43,891 bases of DNA from Streptomyces roseochromogenus subsp. oscitans DS 12.976 (GCF_000497445.1 NZ_CM002285.1:3539276-3583166), one strand, 5' to 3'; positions 1-8,358 are shown, numbered from the stretch's first letter. Made by a program: numbers and translations. Notes: generated by a model from the sequence alone, not told the origin.

Positions 1-112
1 CGAATCCGGAGGCCGTGCGGTTCCCGGCGACGTGGTCCGGTGCGAAGAGGGTGCCGCCGGGGTGCCCGCGACCGCGACCGAAGAGTCTGTCGCCGCTGTG
101 CCGTTCACCCAT
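1..112 (-). CDS. Possible small gene, cut by the left window edge
   Basis: An open frame begins with ATG at 112 on the minus strand and runs off the window after 37 codons without a stop. About 80% of its third positions are G or C, lower than the neighbouring genes but compatible with coding. It overlaps the end of the 41-codon frame at 105-230. A competing GTG frame starts at 108 and is also open to the edge, so the reading frame is uncertain. No family recognised. Confidence 0.3.
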   Translation of the reverse strand, partial: MGERHSGDRLFGRGRGHPGGTLFAPDHVAGNRTASGF

Positions 113-230
113 GCCTGTTCCCGTCCTCGTCCGGCGTACCGGAGACGCGCGACCTCCTCCCGGACCTCGTGCCGGGTCCGGGACCGATGTTTTCCCCGTG
201 TTCGTACGGGTGACGGTCGGCGCCGTTCAT
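105..230 (-). CDS. Possible 41-residue peptide coupled to the sigma factor
   Basis: An ATG at 230 overlaps the sigma-factor stop in an ATGA arrangement, the usual sign of translational coupling in Streptomyces. The 41-residue product is polar, rich in G, R and D, and has no membrane segment or zinc-binding pattern, so it does not look like a classical anti-sigma factor. It may only couple translation to the next frame, which starts near 112. It could also be chance, because the region is open in several frames. Confidence 0.3.
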   Translation of the reverse strand: MNGADRHPYEHGENIGPGPGTRSGRRSRVSGTPDEDGNRHG

Positions 231-961
231 GTCGACTCACCCAGCGTCCGGGGGCCGTCATCCGTCACACCTTCGCCGCCCTCCTGCGCGGCGCCCTGGC
301 CGCCCAGGTTCCGGGCGAGGCGTTTCAGCCCGCGGTGCGCGGCCGTGCGGACGGCGCCGGGGCGCTTGCCGAGGACGCGTGCGGCGGCCGGGCCGTCGAG
401 GCCGACGACCACCCGCAGCAGCACGGCCTCGGCCTGGTCGCGCGGCAGGCTGCGCAGCAGATCCAGCGCCCGCTCGGTGGACAGCGTCTCCAGGGCCTGG
501 TCGTGGGTGCTCAGCCGGCCGGGCAGCTCCAGCGCGTCCTGTTCGAGCGGCGCGATGCGGGGCCGTACCCGCCGGCGGCGCAGATGGTCCAGGGCACGGT
601 GCCGGGCGATGGTCGCGGTCCAGCCGCGGAAGCCGGCGCCGTCGCCCTGGAACCGGCCGAGGTCGCGGGCGATCTCCAGCCAGGCGTCGGCGGCCACGTC
701 CTCGGCGTCCTCGCCGACCAGGCCCCGCAGATAGCCGAGCAGGCCGGGCTGCACGATCCGGTACGCCACCGCGAAGGCGGTCTCGTCGCCGTCCTGGGCG
801 CGCGCGACGGCCGCCCCCAGCTCCCCGTCCCGCGGCTGTGCGCGCCGGGGTTCCCCTCCCTGGCCCAAGACGTCCTCGTTCGTGCCCCGTTCATGGCCAC
901 TGCGTGGCGCGCCCGTCACGGTCCGACACGCACCGGCCGTGTCTCCGCCCTCCACGATCAT
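227..961 (-). CDS. ECF-type RNA polymerase sigma factor
   Basis: A 244-residue alternative sigma factor expected to direct RNA polymerase core to a small promoter set. Region 2 is visible in the middle: a stretch of acidic residues around GEDAEDVAADAWLEIARDL, followed by FRGWTATIARHRALDHLRRR, the usual pattern for -10 recognition and core binding. Region 4 follows near residues 160-215 (LLRSLPRDQAEAVLLR, then a helix-turn-helix ending GAVRTAAHRGLKRLARNL). The first 50 residues are poorly structured, so translation may start further in; the ATG at 961 is the longest option and lacks a strong ribosome-binding site. No anti-sigma factor is recognisable beside it. The 3' end overlaps a possible short frame by 4 bases. 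Family assignment is firm; the regulon is unknown. Confidence 0.9.
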   Translation of the reverse strand: MIVEGGDTAGACRTVTGAPRSGHERGTNEDVLGQGGEPRRAQPRDGELGAAVARAQDGDETAFAVAYRIVQPGLLGYLRGLVGEDAEDVAADAWLEIARDLGRFQGDGAGFRGWTATIARHRALDHLRRRRVRPRIAPLEQDALELPGRLSTHDQALETLSTERALDLLRSLPRDQAEAVLLRVVVGLDGPAAARVLGKRPGAVRTAAHRGLKRLARNLGGQGAAQEGGEGVTDDGPRTLGEST

Positions 962-1070
962 CAGCGCCGAGCCTTACGGAAGTGTCACAGCGGGACGGTG
1001 GCCCTTGCCGACGCGACGGTGAGGTTCTGGCGGACGGTTGCGCTGAAGCATCGTGTTGGTCATCCGGGAG

Positions 1071-1472
1071 TCAGTGGGGGGCGGTCGCGTCGCGGCACAG
1101 CAGGCGCAGCGAGCCGTGGCCGCCGTAGGCGCGCCGGGCCTCGTCGACGGGGTCCCAGAGCCGCCCGTCGGGGGTGCGCACCCAGTGGTCGCCGCCGGTC
1201 GTCCACCACTCGGCGCCGGTCTGGCGGACGATCACCTCACCGGCGTAGGCGCCGAAGCCGCGCAGCACGCGCTCGACGGCGGCGTACGGCGGCCCCTCAC
1301 GCCGAATCTCCTCGATCATCCGGTCGACCCGCCACAGGCTCTGCGCCGAGTAGTCGAGCCGCACCCGGGCGCCCTCGCGCATCGTCGCCACGGTGTCCGC
1401 GGCCCATCGCACGGGCTTCGCCGCGGCCGGCGGCCGGGTCTCCTGCTGTGGTGTCACGTACTGGGCTGTCAC
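1071..1472 (-). CDS. Conserved hypothetical protein, 133 aa
   Basis: A 133-residue soluble protein of unknown function. The first 20 residues are a disordered, proline- and alanine-rich leader. The body has an amphipathic region with LDYSAQSLWRVDRMIEEI, then VLRGFGAYAGEVIVRQTGAEW and WVRTPDGRLWDPVDEA, suggesting one small alpha/beta domain with several conserved tryptophans. There is no signal peptide or membrane segment. The gene stands alone between the sigma-factor gene (109 bases downstream) and the gene ending at 1613. It resembles domain-of-unknown-function proteins common in Streptomyces, but I cannot name the family with certainty. Confidence 0.7.
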   Translation of the reverse strand: MTAQYVTPQQETRPPAAAKPVRWAADTVATMREGARVRLDYSAQSLWRVDRMIEEIRREGPPYAAVERVLRGFGAYAGEVIVRQTGAEWWTTGGDHWVRTPDGRLWDPVDEARRAYGGHGSLRLLCRDATAPH

Positions 1473-1612
1473 ATAGGGAAGAGCGACCGGCCCCGCCCAT
1501 CCGTCACCCGATCCGGAAACGTTTCGCCAACCGTCGCAGGACTACCCCACGTCCACCGCAGCACGGTCACAGCGTCGCCGTACCTGCATGAGTCGTACAT
1601 GAGTCGTGCGGC

Positions 1613-2173
1613 TCAGCAGGACTCGCTGCGCGCCCTGCGCGACACCACCGCGCGCAGCACCCGCCGCCCCTCGATCGACAGATCCAGCGCGCGGCGCAGC
1701 CCGTGCGGCCCGTGTTCGGCCAGCAGGTCCAGTACGGCCGTCTGCCGCCGCAGTTCCGCGGCGACCAGCGGCGGCAGGTCCGCCATGTCGCCCGCCCGCC
1801 CGGCGTCGAGGCCGTCGGTGTCCGGCATACCGTCCACGGCCGGATCGAGCAGCCGGTGCACCCGCAGCGCGGCGACCGAGCAGGCGTCGGCCCAGGGCCG
1901 TACCGCGCCGGCGGTGCGCTCGGCCGGCGCCGCCTGCAGCATCCGGCGGACCAGCAGCGCCGCCTCCTCCTCGTCGGGCCCCTCGGCGCCGAGCGCCCCG
2001 CGGGCCTTCTCCAGGCTCGCACCCCAGTCGGAGCCGTCCGCGAGGCTCGCCCACAGGGGCCGCAGCAGCTCGTCGTCAGCACCGAGCAGGGGCAGACACC
2101 GGTCCAAACAAGCCAACCCGCTGGCCGCCAGTCCGCGTTCGTCGGCCTGTGCGATTCGTTCCACCAGGCTCAT
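1613..2173 (-). CDS. Conserved hypothetical helical protein, 186 aa
   Basis: A 186-residue protein of unknown function, predicted to be almost entirely alpha-helical and acidic, with no signal peptide or membrane segment. The ATG at 2173 is chosen over an ATG 45 bases upstream because a GGGAGA ribosome-binding site lies about 7 bases before it and the protein then begins MSLVERIAQADERG. Repeated helix-forming stretches (ACLDRCLPLLGADDELLRPL, LARELRRQ-type helices and a C-terminal VLRAVVSRRARSE) suggest a protein-protein interaction fold. It lies 93 bases downstream of the hexosaminidase gene on the same strand, so co-transcription is possible. Confidence 0.75.
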   Translation of the reverse strand: MSLVERIAQADERGLAASGLACLDRCLPLLGADDELLRPLWASLADGSDWGASLEKARGALGAEGPDEEEAALLVRRMLQAAPAERTAGAVRPWADACSVAALRVHRLLDPAVDGMPDTDGLDAGRAGDMADLPPLVAAELRRQTAVLDLLAEHGPHGLRRALDLSIEGRRVLRAVVSRRARSESC

Positions 2174-2266
2174 GAAATGTCTCCCTCGCCGGGGCGCCGA
2201 CCGGTACGGAGCCCGCACTTCCCCTTACTGCGTGCGAAACCCTCTGGGTGTCACAGGGGGGTGGGT

Positions 2267-3922
2267 TCAACCGAGCTTGGCCGAAAGTCGCTGGAAGTCC
2301 TGCCAGGACAAAGACGGCCGGCCGGGATCCCACAGCTTCTGCACGGTGGCCCGTAGCGGCATCCGTATCCCGGCCGCGACCTGAGCCTCGGTCTGGGCGT
2401 TCGGGAAGTCGCACCACACCGCGAACGAGCCGCCGAGGATCTGCCCGTCGTAGCTCGCCGGTACGGCGGCCGTGCCGCGCAGCACGCGCGGGCTCCACTG
2501 CTCGTAGATCCGCTGCCCGGTCGGGTAGACGAAGGTCTGCGGCTGGCCGAGGACGTAGTAGACGAACTCGTCGTTGTAGTTGAGGACCTTGCGCCCCGCG
2601 CTCAGGTACTCCACGGGCTGCCGGGCGCCGATCTCCTTGCCGGTCCAGTAGGCGACCTGGAGATCCCCGGCCGCCTGCACCGAGGTCCCGCGGTAGAAGC
2701 CGTCGTTCCAGGCACGCATGGTCTTGCCGTGGCCGCGGACGGTGTTGGCGCGGTCGTTCAGCCAGCCGGTGGTGAGGTCGGCGACCGTGCCGGAGGCGCC
2801 GTACTTCTGCCGGGCGGCCGCGGCCAGCTGCGGATACGCGGCCTGCGGATCCTTCACGGTCAGCGCCTGGTACTCGTCACCGCCGAGATGCCACTGACTG
2901 CCGGTGAACAGCCCCGCGTACTCGTTCAGCAGATCGTCGACGATCTTCGCGGAGGCGGGCTTGGAGATGTCGATCGCGCCCTTGGTGGCGACCCCGCTCG
3001 CGTTGCGGAGCTGCAGATCGGGGTGGGCGGCGAGGACGGCGCCCAGATGTCCCGGTGAGTCGATCTCGGGTACGACGGTGATGTGGCGGCTGGTCGCCAG
3101 GTCCACGATCTTCTTGACCTGCGCCTTGGTCAGATGGTCCTTGGAGACGATCTCGGGATGGCTGCCGGACTCGATCCGGAAGGCCTGGTCGTCTGAGAAG
3201 TGCAGCCCCAGCTCGTTGAACTTCAGGTCCCCCAGCTCGCGTATTCGGTCCTCGATCCAGGACTCGCTGAACGGCTTGCGCGCGATGTCCAGCATGAACC
3301 CGCGCACCGGCTTGGCCGGCTCGTCCCGCACGACCCCCTCCGGCGCCGTACCGCCGCCGTGGACCTCCTGCTTCAGCGTGCGGGTGCCGTAGAACACCCC
3401 CGCCTCGCCGGGTCCGCTGATGTCGACCCGCCCGTCGCGGACGGTCATCGTGTACGACTCCTGGTTCCCGCCCCCGCCGCCGAGCGCGAGCCGGACGTCC
3501 CCCGCCCGCACGTCGTCCTTCTGCCCGGCGTAGGTCAGCCCCAGCTCCCCGGCTATCAGCTTCCCCTCGTCGGCCAGCTCCCCGTCGCTGACCACCACCC
3601 GGTCCGCCTTCTGCGGCTTCCAGCCGGGGCCGCGCGCCGCGGTGTGCGAGCGCACGGCGGGTATCGTGCGCGGCGCCTGGGACAGCGGAGAGGACCGGCC
3701 GGTCGTCGGACTCGCCGAGGGCGTGGCCGCATCGCCGGTTTCGGCCACCCGGCCGGACGACGACTGCCGCGCACCCCCTTCCGTCGCCCCGCCGTCCCCG
3801 CCCGACGAGGCCCACACGCCGACGCCCGTGCCGAGCGCGACGGTCCCGACGAACGCGGCGGCCACGACCGCCCGCTTACGTATCACCTGCTGCGCCGAAG
3901 CCCGGCGCTTGTGCTGGGTCAC
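2267..3922 (-). CDS. Membrane-anchored or secreted GH20 beta-N-acetylhexosaminidase
   Basis: A 551-residue glycoside hydrolase family 20 enzyme, expected to remove terminal N-acetylglucosamine (or GalNAc) from chitobiose and related glycans outside the cell. Residues 1-16 are basic and residues 17-38 are a hydrophobic signal or anchor segment, followed by a Ser/Thr/Gly linker to about residue 100. The GH20b-like domain spans about 105-205. The catalytic barrel starts at GFMLDIARKPF, with LHFSDDQAFRIES near 240-252 and the acid/base pair D349-E350 in WHLGGDEY. The GTG at 3922 is preferred: no Shine-Dalgarno is seen, but a TACGTT box ends 6 bases upstream, fitting a leaderless start. No lipobox cysteine is present, so it is either an uncleaved anchor or cleaved near AS-S. 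Function is confident; substrate preference is inferred. Confidence 0.92.
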   Translation of the reverse strand: MTQHKRRASAQQVIRKRAVVAAAFVGTVALGTGVGVWASSGGDGGATEGGARQSSSGRVAETGDAATPSASPTTGRSSPLSQAPRTIPAVRSHTAARGPGWKPQKADRVVVSDGELADEGKLIAGELGLTYAGQKDDVRAGDVRLALGGGGGNQESYTMTVRDGRVDISGPGEAGVFYGTRTLKQEVHGGGTAPEGVVRDEPAKPVRGFMLDIARKPFSESWIEDRIRELGDLKFNELGLHFSDDQAFRIESGSHPEIVSKDHLTKAQVKKIVDLATSRHITVVPEIDSPGHLGAVLAAHPDLQLRNASGVATKGAIDISKPASAKIVDDLLNEYAGLFTGSQWHLGGDEYQALTVKDPQAAYPQLAAAARQKYGASGTVADLTTGWLNDRANTVRGHGKTMRAWNDGFYRGTSVQAAGDLQVAYWTGKEIGARQPVEYLSAGRKVLNYNDEFVYYVLGQPQTFVYPTGQRIYEQWSPRVLRGTAAVPASYDGQILGGSFAVWCDFPNAQTEAQVAAGIRMPLRATVQKLWDPGRPSLSWQDFQRLSAKLG

Positions 3923-3928
3923 GCTGCC

Positions 3929-3934
3929 AACGTA
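3929..3934 (-). promoter_or_regulatory. Candidate -10 box of a leaderless promoter (hexosaminidase)
   Basis: On the minus strand TACGTT is followed by 6 bases and then the GTG at 3922. Transcription would start at or next to the start codon. No convincing -35 is visible. Confidence 0.4.
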
Positions 3935-4076
3935 CGACCGATCCGCACGCCGTTCGTCATCCAGCCGTTCCGAAACTCTGCCGTTCGAGTGAATTTCAGG
4001 CGTCCCACGGACACACCGTGACCACTCTCGATAACCTGACGACACACCTTTCACAGCATCCCCTGCCACGCCACAT

Positions 4077-4685
4077 GTGACGCGAGGACCCACGCTGCCC
4101 GCCCACCGTCTCCCCTCTCTCCCTAAGCCCCTCGACGCGTTCAACACCGCCCCCGCCGACGAGGCCCGCGCCCTCCTGCTGCACTGCCTGCACAGCCTGC
4201 GCTGGTCCCGCCGTATCGCGCACCACCGCCCCTATCCCGACCTGGAGTCCCTCCTGGCCGCGGCGGACGAGGCGGCGTACGACCTGTCACCGAGCGACCT
4301 GTCGGAGGCCCTGGCGGGCGAGTCGCTCCCGGAGCTGCCGGAGGGCACATACTCCGTCGCCCACACGGCCCTGAGCGCGGCCCACGCGGCCTACGAGGCC
4401 CGATTCGGGCACGCGTTCGTCATCTATCTGGGTGATGTCCCGCCGGACGAGGCCATCGACCACATCCTCGGGGCGATCCGATCACGATTGACAAACGATC
4501 CCGAGGAGGAGCGGGTAATAGCGGCAGAGGAGCTACGCCGCCTTGCAAGAAGCAGACTGGCGACGTCCCTGAGGGGCACGGGGCTGCATCCGTCTGCGGC
4601 TCCGCCGCGATGGGGGTCCCCCCGCTCAAGCGAAGCCGAGAGTGGGGGAGCGACCAGCCACAACGCACCCGCAATCGGCAAATAA
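4077..4685 (+). CDS. UraD-like (OHCU decarboxylase fold) protein lacking the catalytic motif
   Basis: A 202-residue protein whose residues 20-165 align by eye with 2-oxo-4-hydroxy-4-carboxy-5-ureidoimidazoline decarboxylase: LLLHCLHSLRW, RPYPDLESLLAAADEA, AAYEARFGHAFVIYLGD and RLTNDPEEERVIAAEELRR are all typical of that fold. The usual catalytic histidine motif (HPxIG) should fall near residues 80-86, but the sequence there is AGESLPEL. The SxxEQ-like glutamate region reads TYSVAH. Decarboxylase activity is therefore doubtful. The final 35 or so residues are translated from a dispersed hairpin repeat (4572-4659), so the natural C-terminus was probably altered. Start is GTG at 4077. It is divergent from the hexosaminidase gene and precedes sdhC on the same strand by 190 bases. 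No other purine-catabolism genes are nearby. Confidence 0.75.
   Translation: MTRGPTLPAHRLPSLPKPLDAFNTAPADEARALLLHCLHSLRWSRRIAHHRPYPDLESLLAAADEAAYDLSPSDLSEALAGESLPELPEGTYSVAHTALSAAHAAYEARFGHAFVIYLGDVPPDEAIDHILGAIRSRLTNDPEEERVIAAEELRRLARSRLATSLRGTGLHPSAAPPRWGSPRSSEAESGGATSHNAPAIGK
4572..4659 (+). repeat. Dispersed hairpin repeat, copy 1
   Basis: About 88 bases sharing long identical blocks with 8861-8952 and with the reverse complement of 16803-16898: GCGGCTCCGCCGCGATGG, a run of CCCCC, GCGAAGCCGAG, and GGGGGAGCGACC. It can form several GC-rich stems. It overlaps the 3' end of the UraD-like gene and lies in the same orientation. Confidence 0.85.
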
Positions 4686-4875
4686 CAGGACACCCCACCC
4701 CACTAGCCGCAAGGCAGTAGCCCATCCGATGCCAGTTTGATCACACAGATAGGCCCCCCGTAAACGGCAGCGCACCGCATGGATACGATGCTGAGGGCCG
4801 GTGGACCGTACCCGGCCGGGCCCGACCGACAGAGAAGCCGGCGCGGCCCCAATCCCCGCTCCCGGAGGGACTTCC

Positions 4876-5256
4876 GTGCCGGCTGGAACGCTGTACCGCG
4901 GCCGGGAAGGAATGTGGTCGTGGGTGGCTCACCGAGTCACCGGTGTCCTCATTTTCTTCTTCCTGTTCGTTCACGTGCTGGACACCGCTCTCGTGCGTGT
5001 CTCCCCCGAGGACTACGACAAGGTCGTAGCCACGTACAAGACGCCGATCGTCGGACTGCTGGAGTACGGCCTCGTCGCCGCCATCCTCTTCCACGCACTC
5101 AACGGCCTGCGCGTCATCGCCGTCGACTTCTGGTCGAAGGGCCCGCGCTACCAGAAGCAGATGTTCTGGACCGTGATGGGTGTCTGGATCGTCCTGATGG
5201 CCGGCGCGATCTACCCCGTGCTCGGCCACGCCGCTCGTGTCCTGTTCGGGAGCTGA
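4876..5256 (+). CDS. sdhC: Succinate dehydrogenase cytochrome b556 subunit
   Basis: A 126-residue membrane anchor of succinate:quinone oxidoreductase (complex II), which ties the TCA cycle to the respiratory quinone pool. The GTG at 4876 is preceded by a clear GGAGGG ribosome-binding site 6 bases upstream. The N-terminal cytosolic part contains MWSWVAHRVTGV, typical of SdhC, where the Ser and Arg help form the quinone site. Three hydrophobic segments follow (about 22-42, 63-85 and 96-118), with histidines in FVHVLD and LFHALNGLR that could bind haem b. It is the first gene of sdhCDAB, with sdhD starting 5 bases after its stop. Confidence 0.95.
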   Translation: MPAGTLYRGREGMWSWVAHRVTGVLIFFFLFVHVLDTALVRVSPEDYDKVVATYKTPIVGLLEYGLVAAILFHALNGLRVIAVDFWSKGPRYQKQMFWTVMGVWIVLMAGAIYPVLGHAARVLFGS

Positions 5257-5261
5257 CGCAG

Positions 5262-5744
5262 ATGTCCACGACTGAAACCACCGCAGCCGGCGTCGGCCCC
5301 GTCGAGGGCGCCCCGCTCTACGACGCCGACAACCCGGCCCCGCTGATCGAGGCGCCGCGCAAGCGCACCAAGAAGACGCCGAAGTCGACGCGCGGCAACT
5401 TCGAGCTGGCGGCCTGGCTGTTCATGCGCCTGTCCGGCGTCGTGCTGGTCGTCCTGGTCCTCGGCCACCTGCTGATCCAGCTCGTGCTGGACGGCGGTGT
5501 CTCCAAGATCGGCTTCGCCTTCGTGGCCGGCCGCTGGGCGAGCCCCTTCTGGCAGGTCTGGGACCTCCTCATGCTCTGGCTCGCGATGCTGCACGGCGCC
5601 AACGGCCTGCGCACGGTCATCAACGACTACGCCGAGCGGCCGAACACCCGGCTGTGGCTGAAGGCTCTGCTCTACACCGCCACGGTGTTCACCATCCTGC
5701 TGGGCACGCTGGTGATCTTCACCTTCGACCCGAACATCCGCTAG
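5262..5744 (+). CDS. sdhD: Succinate dehydrogenase membrane anchor subunit
   Basis: A 160-residue second membrane subunit of complex II. Residues 1-45 are a hydrophilic cytosolic leader rich in Pro, Ala and Lys. Three hydrophobic segments follow (about 57-79, 95-117 and 131-155). FMRLSGVVLVVLVLGHLLIQ supplies the conserved Arg-Leu-Ser-Gly and a candidate haem histidine, and MLHGANGLRTVINDY is the typical second-helix signature with the quinone-site aspartate and tyrosine. The ATG at 5262 is 5 bases after the sdhC stop, and sdhA begins 19 bases after its own stop, so the genes form one transcription unit. Confidence 0.94.
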   Translation: MSTTETTAAGVGPVEGAPLYDADNPAPLIEAPRKRTKKTPKSTRGNFELAAWLFMRLSGVVLVVLVLGHLLIQLVLDGGVSKIGFAFVAGRWASPFWQVWDLLMLWLAMLHGANGLRTVINDYAERPNTRLWLKALLYTATVFTILLGTLVIFTFDPNIR

Positions 5745-5763
5745 GCACGGGGCTGCGAGAATC

Positions 5764-7518
5764 ATGAAGATCCACAAGTACGACACCGTCATCGTCGGCG
5801 CCGGTGGCGCGGGCATGCGCGCGGCCATCGAGTCGACGAAGCGCAGCCGCACCGCCGTGCTGACCAAGCTCTACCCCACCCGCTCCCACACGGGCGCCGC
5901 GCAGGGCGGTATGGCCGCCGCGCTCGCCAACGTGGAGGAGGACAACTGGGAGTGGCACACCTTCGACACGGTCAAGGGCGGTGACTACCTGGTCGACCAG
6001 GACGCCGCCGAGATCCTGGCGAAGGAGGCCATCGACGCGGTCCTCGACCTGGAGAAGATGGGCCTGCCGTTCAACCGGACGCCCGACGGGACGATCGACC
6101 AGCGCCGTTTCGGCGGCCACTCCCGCAACCACGGCGAGGCCCCGGTCCGCCGGTCCTGCTACGCCGCGGACCGCACCGGCCACATGATCCTCCAGACGCT
6201 GTACCAGAACTGCGTCAAGGAGGGCGTGGAGTTCTTCAATGAGTTCTACGTCCTGGACCAGCTGATCACCGAGGTCGACGGGGTCAAGCACTCCGCCGGT
6301 GTGGTCGCCTACGAGCTGGCCACCGGTGAGATCCATGTCTTCCAGGCGAAGTCGGTCATCTACGCCTCCGGCGGCACCGGCAAGTTCTTCAAGGTGACCT
6401 CCAACGCGCACACCCTGACGGGTGACGGCCAGGCGGCCTGCTACCGCCGCGGTCTGCCGCTGGAGGACATGGAGTTCTTCCAGTTCCACCCGACCGGCAT
6501 CTGGCGCATGGGCATCCTGCTGACGGAGGGCGCCCGTGGTGAGGGCGGCATCCTCCGCAACAAGGACGGCGAGCGCTTCATGGAGAAGTACGCGCCGGTC
6601 ATGAAGGACCTCGCGTCCCGTGACGTGGTCTCCCGCTCCATCTACACGGAGATCCGCGAGGGCCGCGGCTGTGGTCCCGAGGGCGACCACGTCTACCTCG
6701 ACCTGACCCACCTGCCGCCGGAGCAGCTGGACGCCAAGCTGCCGGACATCACCGAGTTCGCGCGGACCTACCTCGGTATCGAGCCGTACACGGACCCGAT
6801 CCCGATCCAGCCGACCGCGCACTACGCGATGGGCGGTATCCCGACCAACGTCGAGGGTGAGGTCCTGTCGGACAACACCACGGTCGTCCCGGGTCTGTAC
6901 GCGGCCGGCGAGGTCGCCTGTGTCTCCGTGCACGGCGCCAACCGTCTCGGCACCAACTCGCTGCTGGACATCAACGTCTTCGGCCGCCGCGCGGGCATCG
7001 CCGCCGCCGAGTACGCCCACACGGCGGACTTCGTCGAGCTGCCGGAGAACCCGGAGTCGCTCGTCGTCGAGCAGATCGAGCGGCTGCGCGAGTCCACCGG
7101 CAACGAGCGGGTGGCCGCGCTCCGCAAGGAGCTGCAGGAGACCATGGACGCCAACGTCATGGTGTTCCGCACCGAGCAGACGATCAAGACGGCCGTCGAG
7201 AAGATCGCCGAGCTGCGCGAGCGCTACAAGAACGTCTCGATCCAGGACAAGGGCAAGCGGTTCAACACGGACCTGCTGGAGGCCATCGAGCTGGGCAACC
7301 TGCTCGAACTGGCCGAGGTCATGGCCGTCTCCGCCCTGGCCCGCAAGGAGTCCCGCGGCGGTCACTACCGCGAGGACTACCCGAACCGCGACGACGTCAA
7401 CTTCATGCGCCACACCATGGCGTACCGCGAGGTGGGCGACGACGGCACCGAGTCCATCCGTCTCGACTACAAGCCGGTCGTCCAGACCCGCTACCAGCCG
7501 ATGGAGCGTAAGTACTGA
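5764..7518 (+). CDS. sdhA: Succinate dehydrogenase flavoprotein subunit
   Basis: A 584-residue FAD subunit that oxidises succinate to fumarate on the cytosolic face. The Rossmann motif VGAGGAGMRAA is at residues 11-21. His42 in RSHTGAAQGG is the expected site of covalent FAD attachment. QFHPTGI and the arginine-rich REGRGCGPEGDHVYLDL segment contribute to the dicarboxylate site, and HYAMGGIPTN with GANRLGTNSLLD gives the C-terminal FAD-binding signature. The helical domain and C-terminal RGGHYREDYPNRDD are intact, and the length is normal. Its stop overlaps the sdhB start by one base (TGATG), indicating coupled translation of the two catalytic subunits. Confidence 0.97.
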   Translation: MKIHKYDTVIVGAGGAGMRAAIESTKRSRTAVLTKLYPTRSHTGAAQGGMAAALANVEEDNWEWHTFDTVKGGDYLVDQDAAEILAKEAIDAVLDLEKMGLPFNRTPDGTIDQRRFGGHSRNHGEAPVRRSCYAADRTGHMILQTLYQNCVKEGVEFFNEFYVLDQLITEVDGVKHSAGVVAYELATGEIHVFQAKSVIYASGGTGKFFKVTSNAHTLTGDGQAACYRRGLPLEDMEFFQFHPTGIWRMGILLTEGARGEGGILRNKDGERFMEKYAPVMKDLASRDVVSRSIYTEIREGRGCGPEGDHVYLDLTHLPPEQLDAKLPDITEFARTYLGIEPYTDPIPIQPTAHYAMGGIPTNVEGEVLSDNTTVVPGLYAAGEVACVSVHGANRLGTNSLLDINVFGRRAGIAAAEYAHTADFVELPENPESLVVEQIERLRESTGNERVAALRKELQETMDANVMVFRTEQTIKTAVEKIAELRERYKNVSIQDKGKRFNTDLLEAIELGNLLELAEVMAVSALARKESRGGHYREDYPNRDDVNFMRHTMAYREVGDDGTESIRLDYKPVVQTRYQPMERKY

Positions 7519-8282
7519 TGGCTACCCCCGTTCTGGACAAGGTGGAGGCGGAGGCCGCGGCCTCCTCGCACCTGATCACGGTCACCTTCCGGGTCCGCCG
7601 GTTCAACCCGGAGGTCTCGGCCGAGGCGGCCTGGGAAGACTTCCAGCTGGAGATCGACCCCAAGGAGCGTGTCCTCGACGGCCTCCACAAGATCAAGTGG
7701 GACGTCGACGGCACCCTCACCTTCCGCCGCTCGTGCGCGCACGGCATCTGCGGCTCGGACGCGATGCGGATCAACGGCAAGAACCGCCTTGCCTGCAAGA
7801 CGCTGATCAAGGACATCAACCCCGAGAAGCCGATCACGGTCGAGCCCATCAAGGGCCTGACGGTCCTGAAGGACCTGGTCGTGGACATGGAGCCGTTCTT
7901 CCAGGCATACCGGGACGTCATGCCGTTCCTGGTCACCAAGGACACGAACGAGCCGACGCGCGAGCGTCTGCAGTCGGCGGAGGACCGCGAGCGCTTCGAC
8001 GACACGACGAAGTGCATCCTCTGCGCGGCCTGCACATCGTCCTGCCCGGTGTTCTGGAACGACGGCCAGTACTTCGGTCCGGCCGCGATCGTGAACGCCC
8101 ACCGCTTCATCTTCGACAGCCGGGACGAGGCGGGCGAGCAGCGCCTGGAGATCCTCAACGACCGTGACGGCGTGTGGCGTTGCCGTACGACCTTCAACTG
8201 CACGGACGCCTGCCCGCGCGGTATCGAGGTCACCAAGGCGATCCAGGAAGTGAAGCGCGCGCTGATCACCCGCCGTTACTAA
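7518..8282 (+). CDS. sdhB: Succinate dehydrogenase iron-sulfur subunit
   Basis: A 254-residue electron-transfer subunit passing electrons from FAD to quinone through three iron-sulfur clusters. The [2Fe-2S] ligands are in SCAHGICGSD plus the cysteine of NRLAC (about residues 73-93), with an aspartate at the fourth conserved position as in E. coli SdhB. The [4Fe-4S] cluster is held by CILCAACTSSCP and the [3Fe-4S] cluster by CRTTFNCTDACPRG. The N-terminal leader of about 18 residues is Ala/Glu-rich. The start overlaps the sdhA stop by one base. A strong terminator follows 38 bases after the stop, closing the operon. Confidence 0.97.
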   Translation: MATPVLDKVEAEAAASSHLITVTFRVRRFNPEVSAEAAWEDFQLEIDPKERVLDGLHKIKWDVDGTLTFRRSCAHGICGSDAMRINGKNRLACKTLIKDINPEKPITVEPIKGLTVLKDLVVDMEPFFQAYRDVMPFLVTKDTNEPTRERLQSAEDRERFDDTTKCILCAACTSSCPVFWNDGQYFGPAAIVNAHRFIFDSRDEAGEQRLEILNDRDGVWRCRTTFNCTDACPRGIEVTKAIQEVKRALITRRY

Positions 8283-8320
8283 TCTTCACAGCATCTTCAC
8301 TAGCTCTCCCGATTTATTTC

Positions 8321-8358
8321 AAGGGTCCTGCTTCCACTCCTCCGGAAGCGGGGCCCTT
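8321..8358 (+). terminator. Terminator of the sdhCDAB operon
   Basis: A 15-bp stem (arms 8321-8335 and 8344-8358) pairs throughout if two G-U wobbles are allowed, with an 8-base loop. It lies 38 bases after sdhB. There is no T tract, as is usual in Streptomyces. Confidence 0.85.

Noticed and set aside
5719..7413. 564-codon open frame opposite sdhA
   Set aside because: Shadow of the flavoprotein subunit; low-complexity V, D, L, G and R composition.
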